NCBI RefSeq assembly: GCF_016808095.1
Contig: NC_068974.1
Coordinates: forward strand, 34,379,090 to 34,443,089
From: Vigna angularis
Lineage: Eukaryota; Streptophyta; Magnoliopsida; Fabales; Fabaceae
DNA: 64,000 nt
Direction of reading: 5' to 3'
Shown one piece after another: positions 45,766 through 57,989 of the stretch. The first letter of the stretch is position 1. Each line of letters opens with the position of its first letter. The notes beneath the pieces were generated by a model. It did not search any database and was not told where the DNA came from. It saw only the letters and a list, made by a program, of their open reading frames with translations. The translations under genes and the position numbers were made by a program.

Positions 45766-48700
45766 ATTAGACGCTCCGTGCACATTAAAAATACATAAAC
45801 TTGATTGATTGACACATTAGTAATTTTACACGAGTTCTTAAAATATATATTTAATTATTTATATAATATATATGATAGAAAGTTTTTTTTTAATTACTAT
45901 AAATATAATATTTTAAGATATTAGTTTTGAATATATTTGTAAAAATTATAATTTAGTGTGTTCTGGTAAAATTATTTTGTAAAATATTTTGGTTCCTGAT
46001 TTTAAAAATTCTTTTAATTTTTTTTTTCTGAAATCTTTTGACATTTTCAAAAGTTTTTGCTTTTAAATAAAATTCAGAAATTATATTGTTATAATTATCA
46101 AATATTTTATTATTATTTCTGAACATGAATATTTTCACATAATTAGTTGAATTATCCAACACGAGTCAACCATACCCAAATATTTAACCACATATCTAAC
46201 ATTCTTCTACAATATTTTATCATGAATCTAAATCGTCGTACATACTTCTCGAATGAAAGAAAAGGGTGTCATAACACTTATTTCCTTAATCTTGAAGCTC
46301 AATTAAGAAAAGAGTTATTCTTAGAAAATCTCTTACCCTAACGATTATAGTTCTTCAACCTAATTTTCCACACCAACACCATTAACATCATCCAACTCAT
46401 CTTTGATTCCAAACATGCCTTCAATACAACCTTGTCATTGATAATATAATCATTTAATGGCTAAGTTTAAATTATTATTACTCTAATTTCTTTATGTGTG
46501 TATAATTGTTATTAATGTATACGAAAAAATATATTTTATTATCATTTAAATAAAGTAAATAAAGAGATATTTGAAATATCATTAAATTTAAATATTTATT
46601 TTTTTTATAATTTTTTAAAAGATATCTTTAATCTTGTCAATGATATTTTATTAACATTTTCAAAATTAATAAATATTTAATTTATTTATGTGTAATTACA
46701 TGATATTATATATAGTTTTGATCATGTAATTACAAATATATAATTTATTTGTAATTACATGTAATTACAAATATATATAGCTTTTACTTAAATGATTTGA
46801 TTTAAAATTTATAGAATTATCATTTATTAATAAATATTTAACATTAAATATGTTATATAAATATTGAATATGTGATAATATTATTTTTAATAAATTAATT
46901 AATTAATATTAAAAAGTAAGAAAATGGATACTGATACGAGTACGGATAATCTTACCCGATTTTTTTTCTAAAAAGTCCTTCCAAAATTACATCAATTATG
47001 TTTCGTAGAATATTATAATAAAATAATAATAATAGTAACAAAATAAAAACGAATCTCAATGAGTGAATTGGTATTGGTTAATGTGGAATATCAAAGAAAC
47101 AGTTTGTCTGCATAAAAGAAAGTGAAATAATTCAAACAAATAATTATTTTTATTAAATAATTTCCGAAAAACTCGTGACTCGTGAGCTTATTTTGTCATT
47201 ATTGAATCTCTAGTACAAATAACAATATATCTTGATTTTTCATTCTTATTTTCGTATAATAGCTGTACTCGTGTGGATTCTTTCTTTGGCATCTAAATTT
47301 CAGTTTTCTATTTTCTTTTGCCAATTTAATTTTCTAAATTTAATTCTATATATTAGTATTTAAATATATTTGTTGGTATTATTTTCATATGTTTATTTTC
47401 AAACCTTTTCCCCCTAAATTAACAAAATTAAATGACTTTTTTACAATAAGTTACACTAATAATGTGTTAATATAATAGTTTAGTCAGATTCAACTCCATT
47501 AAATAATAATTATTTCACTTTTGGTTTTTGTGTTTTTCATAAATTCAGAGTATTTAAATATTGTTCTTTTTTTGTCTGAAGTGTTTGATGTGTGGCACAA
47601 AGACAGAGAAAAATACCATTAAGGCCAGTTAACAAATTGAAGATGGCAATCTTTTGATGTTAAATAGGATCGCGATCTTGTTGACCAAGTTCAATGCTTT
47701 TAAACATTACTTTATCTTAGGATTATGATCCATTCCAATTAAAAAAAGGGACATTTATTTATTAGAAAAAAATATGAATTATTAAGTGAAAGGTGCACCT
47801 CATTCCAAAATGATTTTCCATAACCCAACTATAAAAAATATGAAGTCCAGGTTTCTGAAAATCAAATTTTAACTATCAAACCTATCATACTCATACAACA
47901 TTATTACTACATACAGAAGAGTTATCAATTTTAGAAGATCAAGTCTTTAATTATGATTAAGGAAGTTTGATTAAATTTGTTTTTGTATGTTTAAGATATT
48001 GTGTAAAATCTTTCTGATTATAAATAAGGATGTAATACAAAATATTAAAGTTTGAATATTACTTTTTAATATATTATATATGGATTGGAACATTCCAAAT
48101 GTTTCACTTAATTCAAATTTGTTGAGGATAAAAAAAAGTGGTAGAAACAAGATTATTTTTTCTATTTGACATAGGTTGTTTTTTTTCTCTCTCTTTTATG
48201 ATGTCACGTACGATTAGATATGATGGATGAATTTTGAAATACGAATCTAAATACCATGTTAAGGTTTCATAATTACTCCTAATAAGATTTAATTAAAAAA
48301 ATTGTCCTGATATACTTAATTTCTGTTATATGATATTAAAAATAAAATCATTTATTATAATCCGATAATAAGTGACATATTATGAAAATAATTGTATTTT
48401 GGGTCCAGTAAATTAAGAACAAACTTAAAAGTGTGAATAACTCTTCGAACAGGAAAACTTAAGATTACATGTTTAGATTAAATTAACTTGCAAGAGAATA
48501 CAGCTTTTTCTTTAAAAAACAAATATATATATATATATATATGACATGAAAGATGTTTTTCTTCAATTAATATGTTTTTTCATAATTAAAAGAATGTTTT
48601 TCCAACTATATAGCAGTTTAGTTTTATATAACATGAATGTCGCCTGCCAGGTTTACGTTTGGTTAACTTTTAATATACAAAAGAACATTTATAATAATAG

Positions 48701-49863
48701 ATAATTTGAATACAATTTTTAAACACATTGAATGGTTACATCTCGCCCAGTCAGTATAGTTTTAAATTGATTTTAATCAAACATAACTCTAAATCAAATG
48801 AGCATAAAATGCTCTTATAATAGAATAATTGAGTGAATAATGTGTGTTGAAAGCCTCTATGTTCATAGAGTTTTTAGGTCATTTCTAAATCAAGGGATTC
48901 AACTTATTCAAGTTGATTTCATTTTTGGCTAAAATACTTTCATCTTGGGTGGTAATAAGACCCATTGAGAACACATTGTACCACTTTTTTAAATAATAGT
49001 TATTTATAACAAAAAATATGTAGGCATTAAATTTAACCTAAATTGGTAAATCATGATGATAAACTTGCACTTTTAGTTGAAAAAACAGCAAATTAACTTA
49101 TAAAAATGTAAATTACTTGACAAAAATGAAAGTGGGGAAACATGATATTGTATTATGATAGATAGTGGACACTCATCCTTCCATAAAAAAGATTGATGAT
49201 GTGAGTGAGCCATTAGCATTTTCTTTGAATGTGGTCACATTCATATCCACAAATTCAACCTAAACCGACAAGGAAACATAAAATTAGGTGTTTATTTTTA
49301 GCTTCCACTTGTTCCTACCTAATTGAAATTTCTCCATTATTCAATCCAAGTTCTCCCAACAAATACTAAGAGAGTCTATTCGGCTTATAGCTGCGCAATA
49401 TATTGGTGCGTACTGCATTTCTAGAACAAAGAATGTTATAAAATTAAGATGGAGATATAATTAATAAATGGAATTTGGGACACTAACACCAATAAATGCA
49501 AATCAAACAAATGTTAGGTAATACCATGTTTCTGTCTCATCAATATAAGATAATTTTCGTATATTCTTACCAGTGCATGTTTCAACATTTCGGTTGTGTT
49601 ACAATGATAGTGGCCTAATCTATATTCCTTTTGGACAAGATAAAAAAATAGAAGGAATTGGAGCAAAATATAAGTATTTGCTTAAGTTAAAGGGTAGGGA
49701 TATTACTTCCTTCACATTCATACTCTTCTTCAATAGTTTCATAAAAATGAAGATTTGATTTTGTATTTTTTGTATTGTTCAATTCTGACTTTTGAATTAT
49801 ACAATTTGAAATTTGTGATTCATTCCATTTCATGATGTATTTCAAAACTTTATTGTTTTTCTT
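45766..49863. other. Long AT-rich intergenic stretch
   Basis: About 4.1 kb with no supported gene. A short (AT)n tract lies at 48,522-48,542. The 60-70-codon frames at 45,953, 46,147 and 49,573 have no recognisable domain. Confidence 0.4.
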
Positions 49864-50466
49864 TGTTGAATAAAACCAAAAATGGGACCCATCATTAAAC
49901 TAAAATGATGGAAGCATTGTCTTGTGTCTGCCACCTCCACCAAAAGCACCACTCATTTGCTTAAAGTTCCGTGAATTGCTCCAAATTCACCAACTATGTT
50001 TCCTTCTTTTTTCTCCCTTCATTCATTATAAATGAATGTAAAATGGGCAGCAGCAAAAGATATACACACAGAAAGAAGCAAAGCCACTCAATTCAGAGTG
50101 AAGAAATCTGGCAGTGAGAGAAGGAGAAAACCACCGTGAGAGAAAGAAGTGAAGCCACGGTAGTGTGAGTGAAAAACAGAGAGAGTCTGTTTTGTGAGTG
50201 TGTAAAACTGAGAGTTTTGTGTACCATCCGAGAGGGTGAGATATTTACAGAGAGATCCTCAGAGAGTGAGAGAAAACACTGTAATCCTACTTTCATAGTG
50301 GAGATAATTTTCTGGACTAGGTCCCGTGGTTTTTTCCGAGAGGATTTTCCACGTTAAAATTTCCAGTGTTAATTTTCTCTTTCCTTACGCTTTCATTTTT
50401 ACGCTTCCGCATAGTGCCCATTTTGGGGTTCACAGAGGAGGGAACAAATACCGCTGTTTCCCAACA
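49864..50466 (+). repeat. 5' LTR of the copia element
   Basis: 603 bp, TG...CA ends. It contains a probable TATA region (ATTATAAATGAATG near 50,027) followed by a purine-rich GAGAGAA leader. The same 67- and 62-codon frames appear in both LTRs and are shadows of the leader. Confidence 0.97.
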
Positions 50467-50467
50467 G

Positions 50468-50483
50468 TGGTATCAGAGCTACC
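50468..50483 (+). other. Primer-binding site
   Basis: TGGTATCAGAGCTACC, one base after the LTR; the start matches the 3' end of plant initiator methionine tRNA. Confidence 0.9.
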
Positions 50484-50517
50484 GGTTCGAAAAAGTCAGA
50501 ATCCTGTGAAATTCAAG

Positions 50518-53500
50518 ATGGAAGGAGACATGTTCAAGTTAACTGCGGATAATTACTCGTACTGGAAGCCGATGATGGAAGACCATCTATACTGCAAGGA
50601 TTTGTATGAACCGATCACAAATCCGGAAATTCCAGAAGGGAAGGCCGAAAAAGACTGGGAGATTCTGAATCGTAAAACAGTGGCTATGATTCGGAAATAC
50701 ATCGACAGAAGTCTCTTTGAGCATGTATCGACTTATACCAATGCGTATGAGTTATGGACAAAGCTTGAATCAATGATTCAAAAGAAGACTCCCAGGAACA
50801 AAGCTCACCTAGTCAGACGACTCGTAAAGTTGGAGTACACTGACGACCAGAATATGATCGAGCACCTCAACACCTTCAAAGGTATTGTGAATCAATTAAT
50901 GAAGGCGGATATGAAGATTGATGACGAGCTACAAGCTCTTCTACTCCTTAGTTCTCTACCGGAGAGTTGGGACACGTTGGTGGTCACTCTCAGTAACTCA
51001 GCACCAGATGGAAAGCTCAGTCTGGATAACATCACAGATAGTTTACTGAATGAAGAATCCAAAAGGAAAGAAAGGGGATCGAGTAGTCACTCAGAAGCCA
51101 ATGTTGTTGAGAATAGAGGAAGGAGTGAAAACAGAAGTAAAGTAAAACGTGAAAAGTCACGAGGAAGATTCAAGTCTCGTTCCAAAGGTCTGACATGCTT
51201 TTATTGTGGAAAAGATGGTCACAAGAAGCAAGAATGTAGATTCCTGAAAAGAGATCAGAAGAATGGAACTGTACACCCTGATGTGGTAGATCCCAAAAAG
51301 AAGTTGGAGGAAAAGACTACAACAGCGGTGGTATCAAATGATGAGAATGTGTTCCTTATCACTGAGGTAAACTATCTAAATATTGCTTTTGATGATTGCA
51401 CTTGGATAGTAGATACCGGAACATCTTTCCATGTTACTCCTCACGAGGGATTCTTCTCATCCTATCAAAAAGGAGATTTTGGAACAGTGAAGATGGGAAA
51501 TCATGTCACAAGCAAAATTGTGGGCATAGGAGAAGTGACTTTGACGACAGAAAATGGAAACAAACTTGTGCTGAAGGAGGTAAGACATGTACCAGAGATA
51601 CGTCTAAACCTTATCTCAGTTGGCAAATTAGATGATGCTGGAATGAACAACCAATTCAGCGATGGAAGATGGAAACTCTGTCAAGGAAGCATGATTGTTG
51701 CTCGAGGCAAGAAGGAAGGCTCCTTGTACTGCATGCAAGGAAAAATATACAAAGGAGAGACGAATGTTGCTCAAGAAGAAAGTAAGGAGTTGTGGCACAA
51801 AAGACTGGGCCACATGAGCGAGAAATGATTAGAGATCCTTGCGAAAGATCATCTCCAGAGTATAAAAGGACAACCACTTGAATTATGTGAAGACTGCCTA
51901 GCAGGTAAGCAGCGTAGAGTGTCCTTCCGTAGATTTGAAAGTGGAAGAAGAAAAGAGCATATTTTGGATCTTGTACACTCAGATGTTTGTTCAACATCTG
52001 AAAAATCCCTTGGTGGTGCTCAATATTTTGTTACCTTCATTGATGACCACTCCAGAAAATTGTGGGTCTATCCATTGAAGAGAAAAGATGAAGTTCTACG
52101 AATCTTCAAAGAGTTTCACGCCTCAGTTGAACGTGAAACTGGTAGAAAGTTGAAATGTTTGAGAAGTGATAATGGTGGAGAGTACAGAGGTCCGTTCGAG
52201 CACTATTGCAAGACTCATGGGATCAAACATGAGAAAGTACCTCCCAAGACACCTCAGATGAATGGAGTAGCTGAAAGATTCAACAGAACGATTGCCGAGA
52301 AGGTCAGAAGCATGTTGTCTCACGCAAAACTTCCCAAGTCATTCTGGGGGGAAGCAGTGGTGACAGCAGCTGATTTGATCAACTTATCACCGTCAAGACC
52401 ATTAAACGGTAAGATACCAGAAGAAGTATGGTCCGGTAAAAAGGCCTCATATCGCAACTTGAAAGTCTTCGGATGTAAGGCATCAGTTCACATTCCGAAA
52501 GATGAAAGAGCAAAGCTCGATGCTAAGGCGAAAGAGTGCATATACCTTGGTTCTCCAAGAGATGAATTTGGTTTCAGATTATGGGATCCTGCAAACAGAA
52601 AGATTGTTCGAAGCAGAGATGTGGTGTTCTTTGAAGATCAGACAATCCAAGACATCAAGAAAGTGGAGAAACCAACACTTAAGCTGATAAGTGATCAAAG
52701 CCCTATTGTAATGAACAACTCAGGGGGAGAGACTCATCAAGCCGAACCAGAGTTACAACTTGATGAAATGGCTGAAGAAACAGATCAACCTAATCTGACG
52801 GAAGAAGATCAACCAATTGAGGATGCTCCGCAAGAACCCCAATTGAGGCGATCAACAAGGCAGAAGCAACCGTCAAGAAGGTATTTTTCAGATGAATATG
52901 TTAATTTTACTGATGAAGGTGAACCTCAAAGCTTTGTAGAAGCAATGGAGACGAAAGACAAAGACAAATGGTTGCAAGCCATGGAAGAGGAGATGCAATC
53001 CTTAAAGGAAAATCAGACTTATGATTTGGTAGAATTACCAAAAGAAAGGAGAGCATTGCAAAACAAATGGGTGTTCAAGCTCAAGAATGAAGAGAACAAC
53101 CCAAGCCCAAGGTACAAAGCACGAATTGTCGTGAAGGGGTGCAACCAGAAGAAAGGAATAGACTTTGATGAAATATTCTCACCAGTGGTGAAGATGACAT
53201 CCATTAGAGCAATTCTCGGTCTAGCAGCAACACTAGACCTGGAGATTGAACAACTGGACGTCAAAACAGCATTCTTACATGGAGACCTAGAAGAAGAAAT
53301 TTACATGAAGCAACCAGAGGGTTTTGAAGAACCAGGCAAAGAACACTTGGTGTGTCGTCTGAAGAAAAGTCTCTATGGTCTGAAGCAAGCTCCAAGACAA
53401 TGGTACAAGAAATTTGATTCCTTCATGATCCAACATAATTTCAAGAAGACCTCCGCAGACCACTGCGTGTTTGTGAAGCATTATGAAAATGGTGAGTCCA

Positions 53501-54486
53501 TCATACTTCTCTTGTATGTTGATGATATGTTGATTGTAGGGAAGGACAAAATTAAAATAGCTGCTCTCAAGAAGGCATTGAGCAAGTCTTTTGCCATGAA
53601 AGACCTGGGTGCAGTAAAGAAGATACTTGGAATGAAAATCTCCAGAGATCGTTCTAGAAGAATGCTATGGATATCTCAAGAAGATTACATTGAGAAGATT
53701 CTCAAAAGGTTCAACATGCACAATGCCAAACCTGCTCGTGTTCCAATCGCTGGACATTTCAAACTTAGCAAGTCGCAATGTCCAAAGAATGAAGAAGAAA
53801 AAGAAGAAATGAGCAAGGTACCCTACTCTTCTGCCGTAGGTAGCCTTATGTATGCAATGGTTTGTACAAGGCCAGATATTGGCTATGCTGTAGGAGTTGT
53901 GAGCAGATACCTATCGAATCCAGGAAAGGAGCATTGGGAAGCTGTTAAGTGGATACTGAGGTATCTAAGAGGATCTGCCAAAAGAAGCTTGTGTTTTGGC
54001 AATGGAGATCTAAAGCTAATCGGATATTCAGACTCAGACATGGCTGGAGATGTCGATTCAAGGAAGTCAACATCAGGTTATCTGATTACTTTTGCAGGGG
54101 GAGCTGTTTCTTGGCAGTCAAAACTACAGAAATGTGTGACATTGTCCACCGCTGAAGCAGAGTATGTAGCAGTGACTGAAGCCTTTAAAGAGATGCTATG
54201 GATGAAGAATTTCCTAAGTGAATTAGGACATAATCAAGATGATTATGTGGTCAACTGTGATAATCAAAGTACCATCCATCTAACCAAGAACCCCATGTTC
54301 CATTCACGCTCGAAGCATATCGACGTGCGGTATCACTGGATACGAGAAGCGCTGGATGAGAAGAAATTGAAGATAGAGAAAATCCATACAGACTTGAATT
54401 GGTCTGACATGATGACTAAATCAGTACCAACCAAGAAGGTTGAAGATTGTTGTCAAGGTGCTGGTGTCATGGTACCTTCCAACTAA
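50518..54486 (+). pseudogene. Copia gag-pol polyprotein with one in-frame stop
   Basis: One frame of 1,322 codons before the final stop, interrupted only by a TGA at 51,826-51,828 (codon 437). Order: gag/UBN2 domain (start MEGDMFKLTADNYSYWKPMM), zinc knuckle CFYCGKDGHKKQEC (about residue 223), protease with WIVDTGTSFHVTP (active site DTG), pre-integrase region LWHKRLGHMSEK. The stop comes here, inside the HHCC zinc-binding part of integrase. Then follow the CEDCLAGK Cys pair, the integrase core (HSDVC, LRSDNGGEYRG, ...GVAERFNRT), the reverse transcriptase with YVDDMLIVG, and RNase H with STAEAEYVA, ending VMVPSN. Start 50518 is the first ATG after the primer-binding site in good context. The stop should prevent a full Pol product unless read through. 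Described, not repaired. Confidence 0.93.
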
Positions 54487-54527
54487 GTTAAGATACGAAG
54501 ACGGGATGGAAGACCCATTTTTGTTTT

Positions 54528-54539
54528 ATGGGGGAGTTT
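54528..54539 (+). other. Polypurine tract
   Basis: ATGGGGGAGTTT lies directly before the 3' LTR; this is the usual priming site for plus-strand DNA. Confidence 0.8.
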
Positions 54540-55142
54540 TGTTGAATAAAACCAAAAATGGGACCCATCATTAAACTAAAATGATGGAAGCATTGTCTTG
54601 TGTCTGCCACCTCCACCAAAAGCACCACTCATTTGCTTAAAGTTCCGTGAATTGCTCCAAATTCACCAACTATGTTTCCTTCTTTTTTCTCCCTTCATTC
54701 ATTATAAATGAATGTAAAATGGGCAGCAGCAAAAGATATACACACAGAAAGAAGCAAAGCCACTCAATTCAGAGTGAAGAAATCTGGCAGTGAGAGAAGG
54801 AGAAAACCACCGTGAGAGAAAGAAGTGAAGCCACGGTAGTGTGAGTGAAAAACAGAGAGAGTCTGTTTTGTGAGTGTGTAAAACTGAGAGTTTTGTGTAC
54901 CATCCGAGAGGGTGAGATATTTACAGAGAGATCCTCAGAGAGTGAGAGAAAACACTGTAATCCTACTTTCATAGTGGAGATAATTTTCTGGACTAGGTCC
55001 CGTGGTTTTTTCCGAGAGGATTTTCCACGTTAAAATTTCCAGTGTTAATTTTCTCTTTCCTTACGCTTTCATTTTTACGCTTCCGCATAGTGCCCATTTT
55101 GGGGTTCACAGAGGAGGGAACAAATACCGCTGTTTCCCAACA
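54540..55142 (+). repeat. 3' LTR of the copia element
   Basis: 603 bp; I found no difference from the 5' LTR on reading. Confidence 0.97.
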
Positions 55143-55147
55143 TTCTT

Positions 55148-55585
55148 CAAAGTATCTCTTAACTTAATTGCATGGTTTTGAGACGACGAAGCAGTATAGC
55201 TTAGAAAAATCAGAATTTGAATATAAGGTTATCAAAGAGAGAAATAGATAAACCATGGAAGGAGATGAGGGGAGTTAGAGAAGAGTGAGTCACATTTATA
55301 ATCTAGAACTTTAGGATTATGCAATTCAAAAAGTTTTTTTAGATTGAATAATCTTGGTGTTATTTTTTACTTTTCGATTACACAATCCAAAATGGAGAAA
55401 GTAGAAAATTTCATATTTATGAGATACAATGGAAAAGTACGAAGGATTAGAAAGAAATTCCCAAGGATAATAACCACTCTGCGAGTAAAAAACTATCAAA
55501 AGGAAAATCTCCATGTAATATGGACTAAAAAAATTACATATCATGGTATTTTGTGGTAGAGGGTTAAAGGAAAGAAACTTAGGAT
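55148..55585. other. Spacer right of the copia element
   Basis: AT-rich sequence with no gene recognised. Confidence 0.35.
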
Positions 55586-55883
55586 CAGGGATGCCAAAAA
55601 AATCCGCTTCCGCGGATATCTGCGGATAAAATCCGTGACGGATAGTTGATACTCGCGGATATTTATTAATCACGGATTACGGGTAGCGAGTTTTTTAATA
55701 CCTGCTTATAAACGGGTCGGGTGCGAGTATTATACTATCCGTACTCGCGGATATTCACTACCCGCAAAACATAAAAATAAAAATTTAATTATATTTTATT
55801 AAGTTAAATATAATTAAAATTAACATTAATTTATATTTTATAAGATTAAATATAATTAAAATTAAAATTTAATTTATATTTAA

Positions 55884-55922
<39 letters not shown>

Positions 55923-56141
55923 TTTATATATTTTTTGTAATTTTATTTAAGTTTTATTATAATATTTTATAAAAACATATTTTTTCAAATATTTACGGGT
56001 ATCTACAGATATTCACGGGTTTAAAAATATCCGTGGATATTTTTAAGCGAGTATCCGTACATGTAGCGGATGAATTTTTTTTGTCGGATCAGGTTGCGGG
56101 TAGACAGTATCCGTGTCCGACCCGACCTGTTGTCATTCCCA
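55586..56141. mobile_element. hAT-type MITE with GGATAT/CGGGTA repeats
   Basis: Left end CAGGGATGCCAAAAA, right end complementary to TGGGAATGACAAC. The outer thirds are filled with words such as CGCGGATAT, ATCCGTGAC, ACGGGTAGCGAG, CACGGGTTT and GCGGGTAGAC in both orientations. The centre is extremely AT-rich and includes (AT)n at 55,888-55,918. Candidate 8-bp flanks CTTAGGAT and CTTATATG agree only in the first four bases, so the target duplication is doubtful. It is related to the decayed copy at 7,850-8,381. Confidence 0.6.
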
Positions 56142-57989
56142 CTTATATGCATGGAATTGGAAAGGAGAATGATTAATGTAGTGAGAAGAGGGGATAAACG
56201 ATTGGAATATACCAAGAATTGTTGATCTTCGACCAACAAATTGAATATGTAATTAAGTGAAGTTTTATTGCATGTGATCAAAGAGTAACACACAATCTTG
56301 TTTTGATAACTTTCATTTCGAAAAATATATTTTTGTTCCAACTAACTGCAGAAATGAAAATAATTAAACTAAGATAAATTAAACTATCAATTAAATATAG
56401 TTCATGATTGATAAATTCTTTCATACTTGATGGTTAAAACATCAATAATAAAATACTGAAATTGAAGTTTTAAACTAATCTTAAATCTAAAAAATAAAAT
56501 TTATTTACAAGAATGTATATATTCTCAATGTTAAAAATGATTTTTTTATATCATTGAATTGATTTGAACTAGATAGAGAAATTAAATATTGATAAGCATA
56601 ATTTTAATATAAAAAAAATATTATAATTAAATCAAAATTAAAAATTCGTTATGAGAAAACAGATAACAATTAATTTCTTTTATGTTCTTAAAAGGAATTA
56701 GTATACAAAAGATTCATAAGATAAAAAATTCTATATTATCAAACAAATTTTTCGATATTAAGTGAAATAAGATAAAGTCACAATTTTTTCTTTTCTTCTA
56801 TAAGAATGGAACAGAATAAATAAAAAATTAGAATAAAAATAATGAACTTGTATTTAATTTCTTTATTTTTTATATGAAAAAAAATAACTCCAAAAAGAAA
56901 ACATAAAAAAATATCTTAATTAGATCTTTTTATTTTTTCAATATTTAATTTTATATTTTATCATTTATTAATATTGAATAGTTTTGTAAAATAAAAAAAC
57001 TTAATTTAATTCTCATAAATTTTCATTATATATACTCAAAATTTTACAAGTTTATATTCATCACATTCCCCCAACCCCATAATATTTCGCTCTTGTCCTA
57101 TAAAATAGTATCTAAACAAACGTGATTAATTATTTGTTGTTTTTAAGAGTGATTGTTGTTTAACGATTTTATTTTGTAGTGTTTTACAAATTATCTGAAT
57201 GATATTTATTATTTAAAAGTATTATCTTTTTAAATTTATTGAAATATATATATATTTATATAGTAAATATTTAGAAAATAATATTTTAAAAATTATAATG
57301 ATTTAGAAATAATAAAAATTGATAATTTAATATTAATTTTTTAATATAAATAATTTTGTTGTAAACAACTTTCATAAAAAAATATTCATATGAAAATAAT
57401 GTATTTTAAAATAATAAAACTAATTTATAATAAAATATTTATATTAAAACTTTTTAATATAAAAATAGTTAAGTCTTATTATTTTTCAATATATAATCAC
57501 TTTGACATTTTCATTTTCTAAGTTTTTACATTTATTTTTATATAATTTAGTTAAAATTACAACTCATTTTCATAACATGGAAAGGGTTAAAAGGACCATA
57601 TGTAATTGAAAAAAAGAACATATGTGCTTTTAACAAACCAACATTACATGGTATCCTCATTTAATTTGTTGTCGGATAAATACTAAATAATGCATAAAAT
57701 TATAGTTAAAATATCTGTCATTTATTTAGTCGTTATGTTATATTGTATATACTAAATATTAAATAAAATTAAAATTTATTATACCGTTATTATTATTGTA
57801 TTTTGTTTTTATGTGTTAGACATCTTGAAAGTTGTATCCTAAGAGGAAAATCTCGTGAAAAAAGAAATTTTCCTCGTTTCAATAACTAATAATCAATCTT
57901 ATTAAAAGCACTTCCAAAGAAATTCGAATTGCATCCCCTTCGTCTTGGAGACGCGCTTCTGACAGAGGCTGAAACCCCTCTGTAAAACA
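56142..57989. other. AT-rich intergenic DNA and NF-YC10 upstream region
   Basis: No gene or repeat boundary seen. GC content rises at about 57,900, where the 5' UTR of the next gene is expected. Confidence 0.4.

Larger units (their letters stand above)
49859..55147 (+). mobile_element. Complete young Ty1/copia retrotransposon, TSD TTCTT
   Basis: Element 49,864-55,142 (5,279 bp) has two 603-bp LTRs (49,864-50,466 and 54,540-55,142) that start TGTTGAATAAAACC, end TTTCCCAACA and appear identical when read side by side. The 5-bp duplication TTCTT flanks it (49,859-49,863 and 55,143-55,147). A primer-binding site complementary to the initiator Met tRNA (TGGTATCAGAGCTACC) follows the first LTR. 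A polypurine tract (ATGGGGGAG) precedes the second. Domain order gag-protease-integrase-RT-RNase H is that of copia. The sequence around the LTR/gag resembles the Tork/Tnt1 group (inference). Identical LTRs imply a very recent insertion. Confidence 0.97.

Noticed and set aside
51919..51921. Independent second gene starting at 51,919
   Set aside because: That codon is GTG and lies in the same frame as the upstream part; the piece is the continuation of one polyprotein after a stop.
49864..55033. Short frames repeated in both LTRs (67 and 62 codons)
   Set aside because: They fall in the transcribed leader of the LTR and repeat only because the LTRs do.
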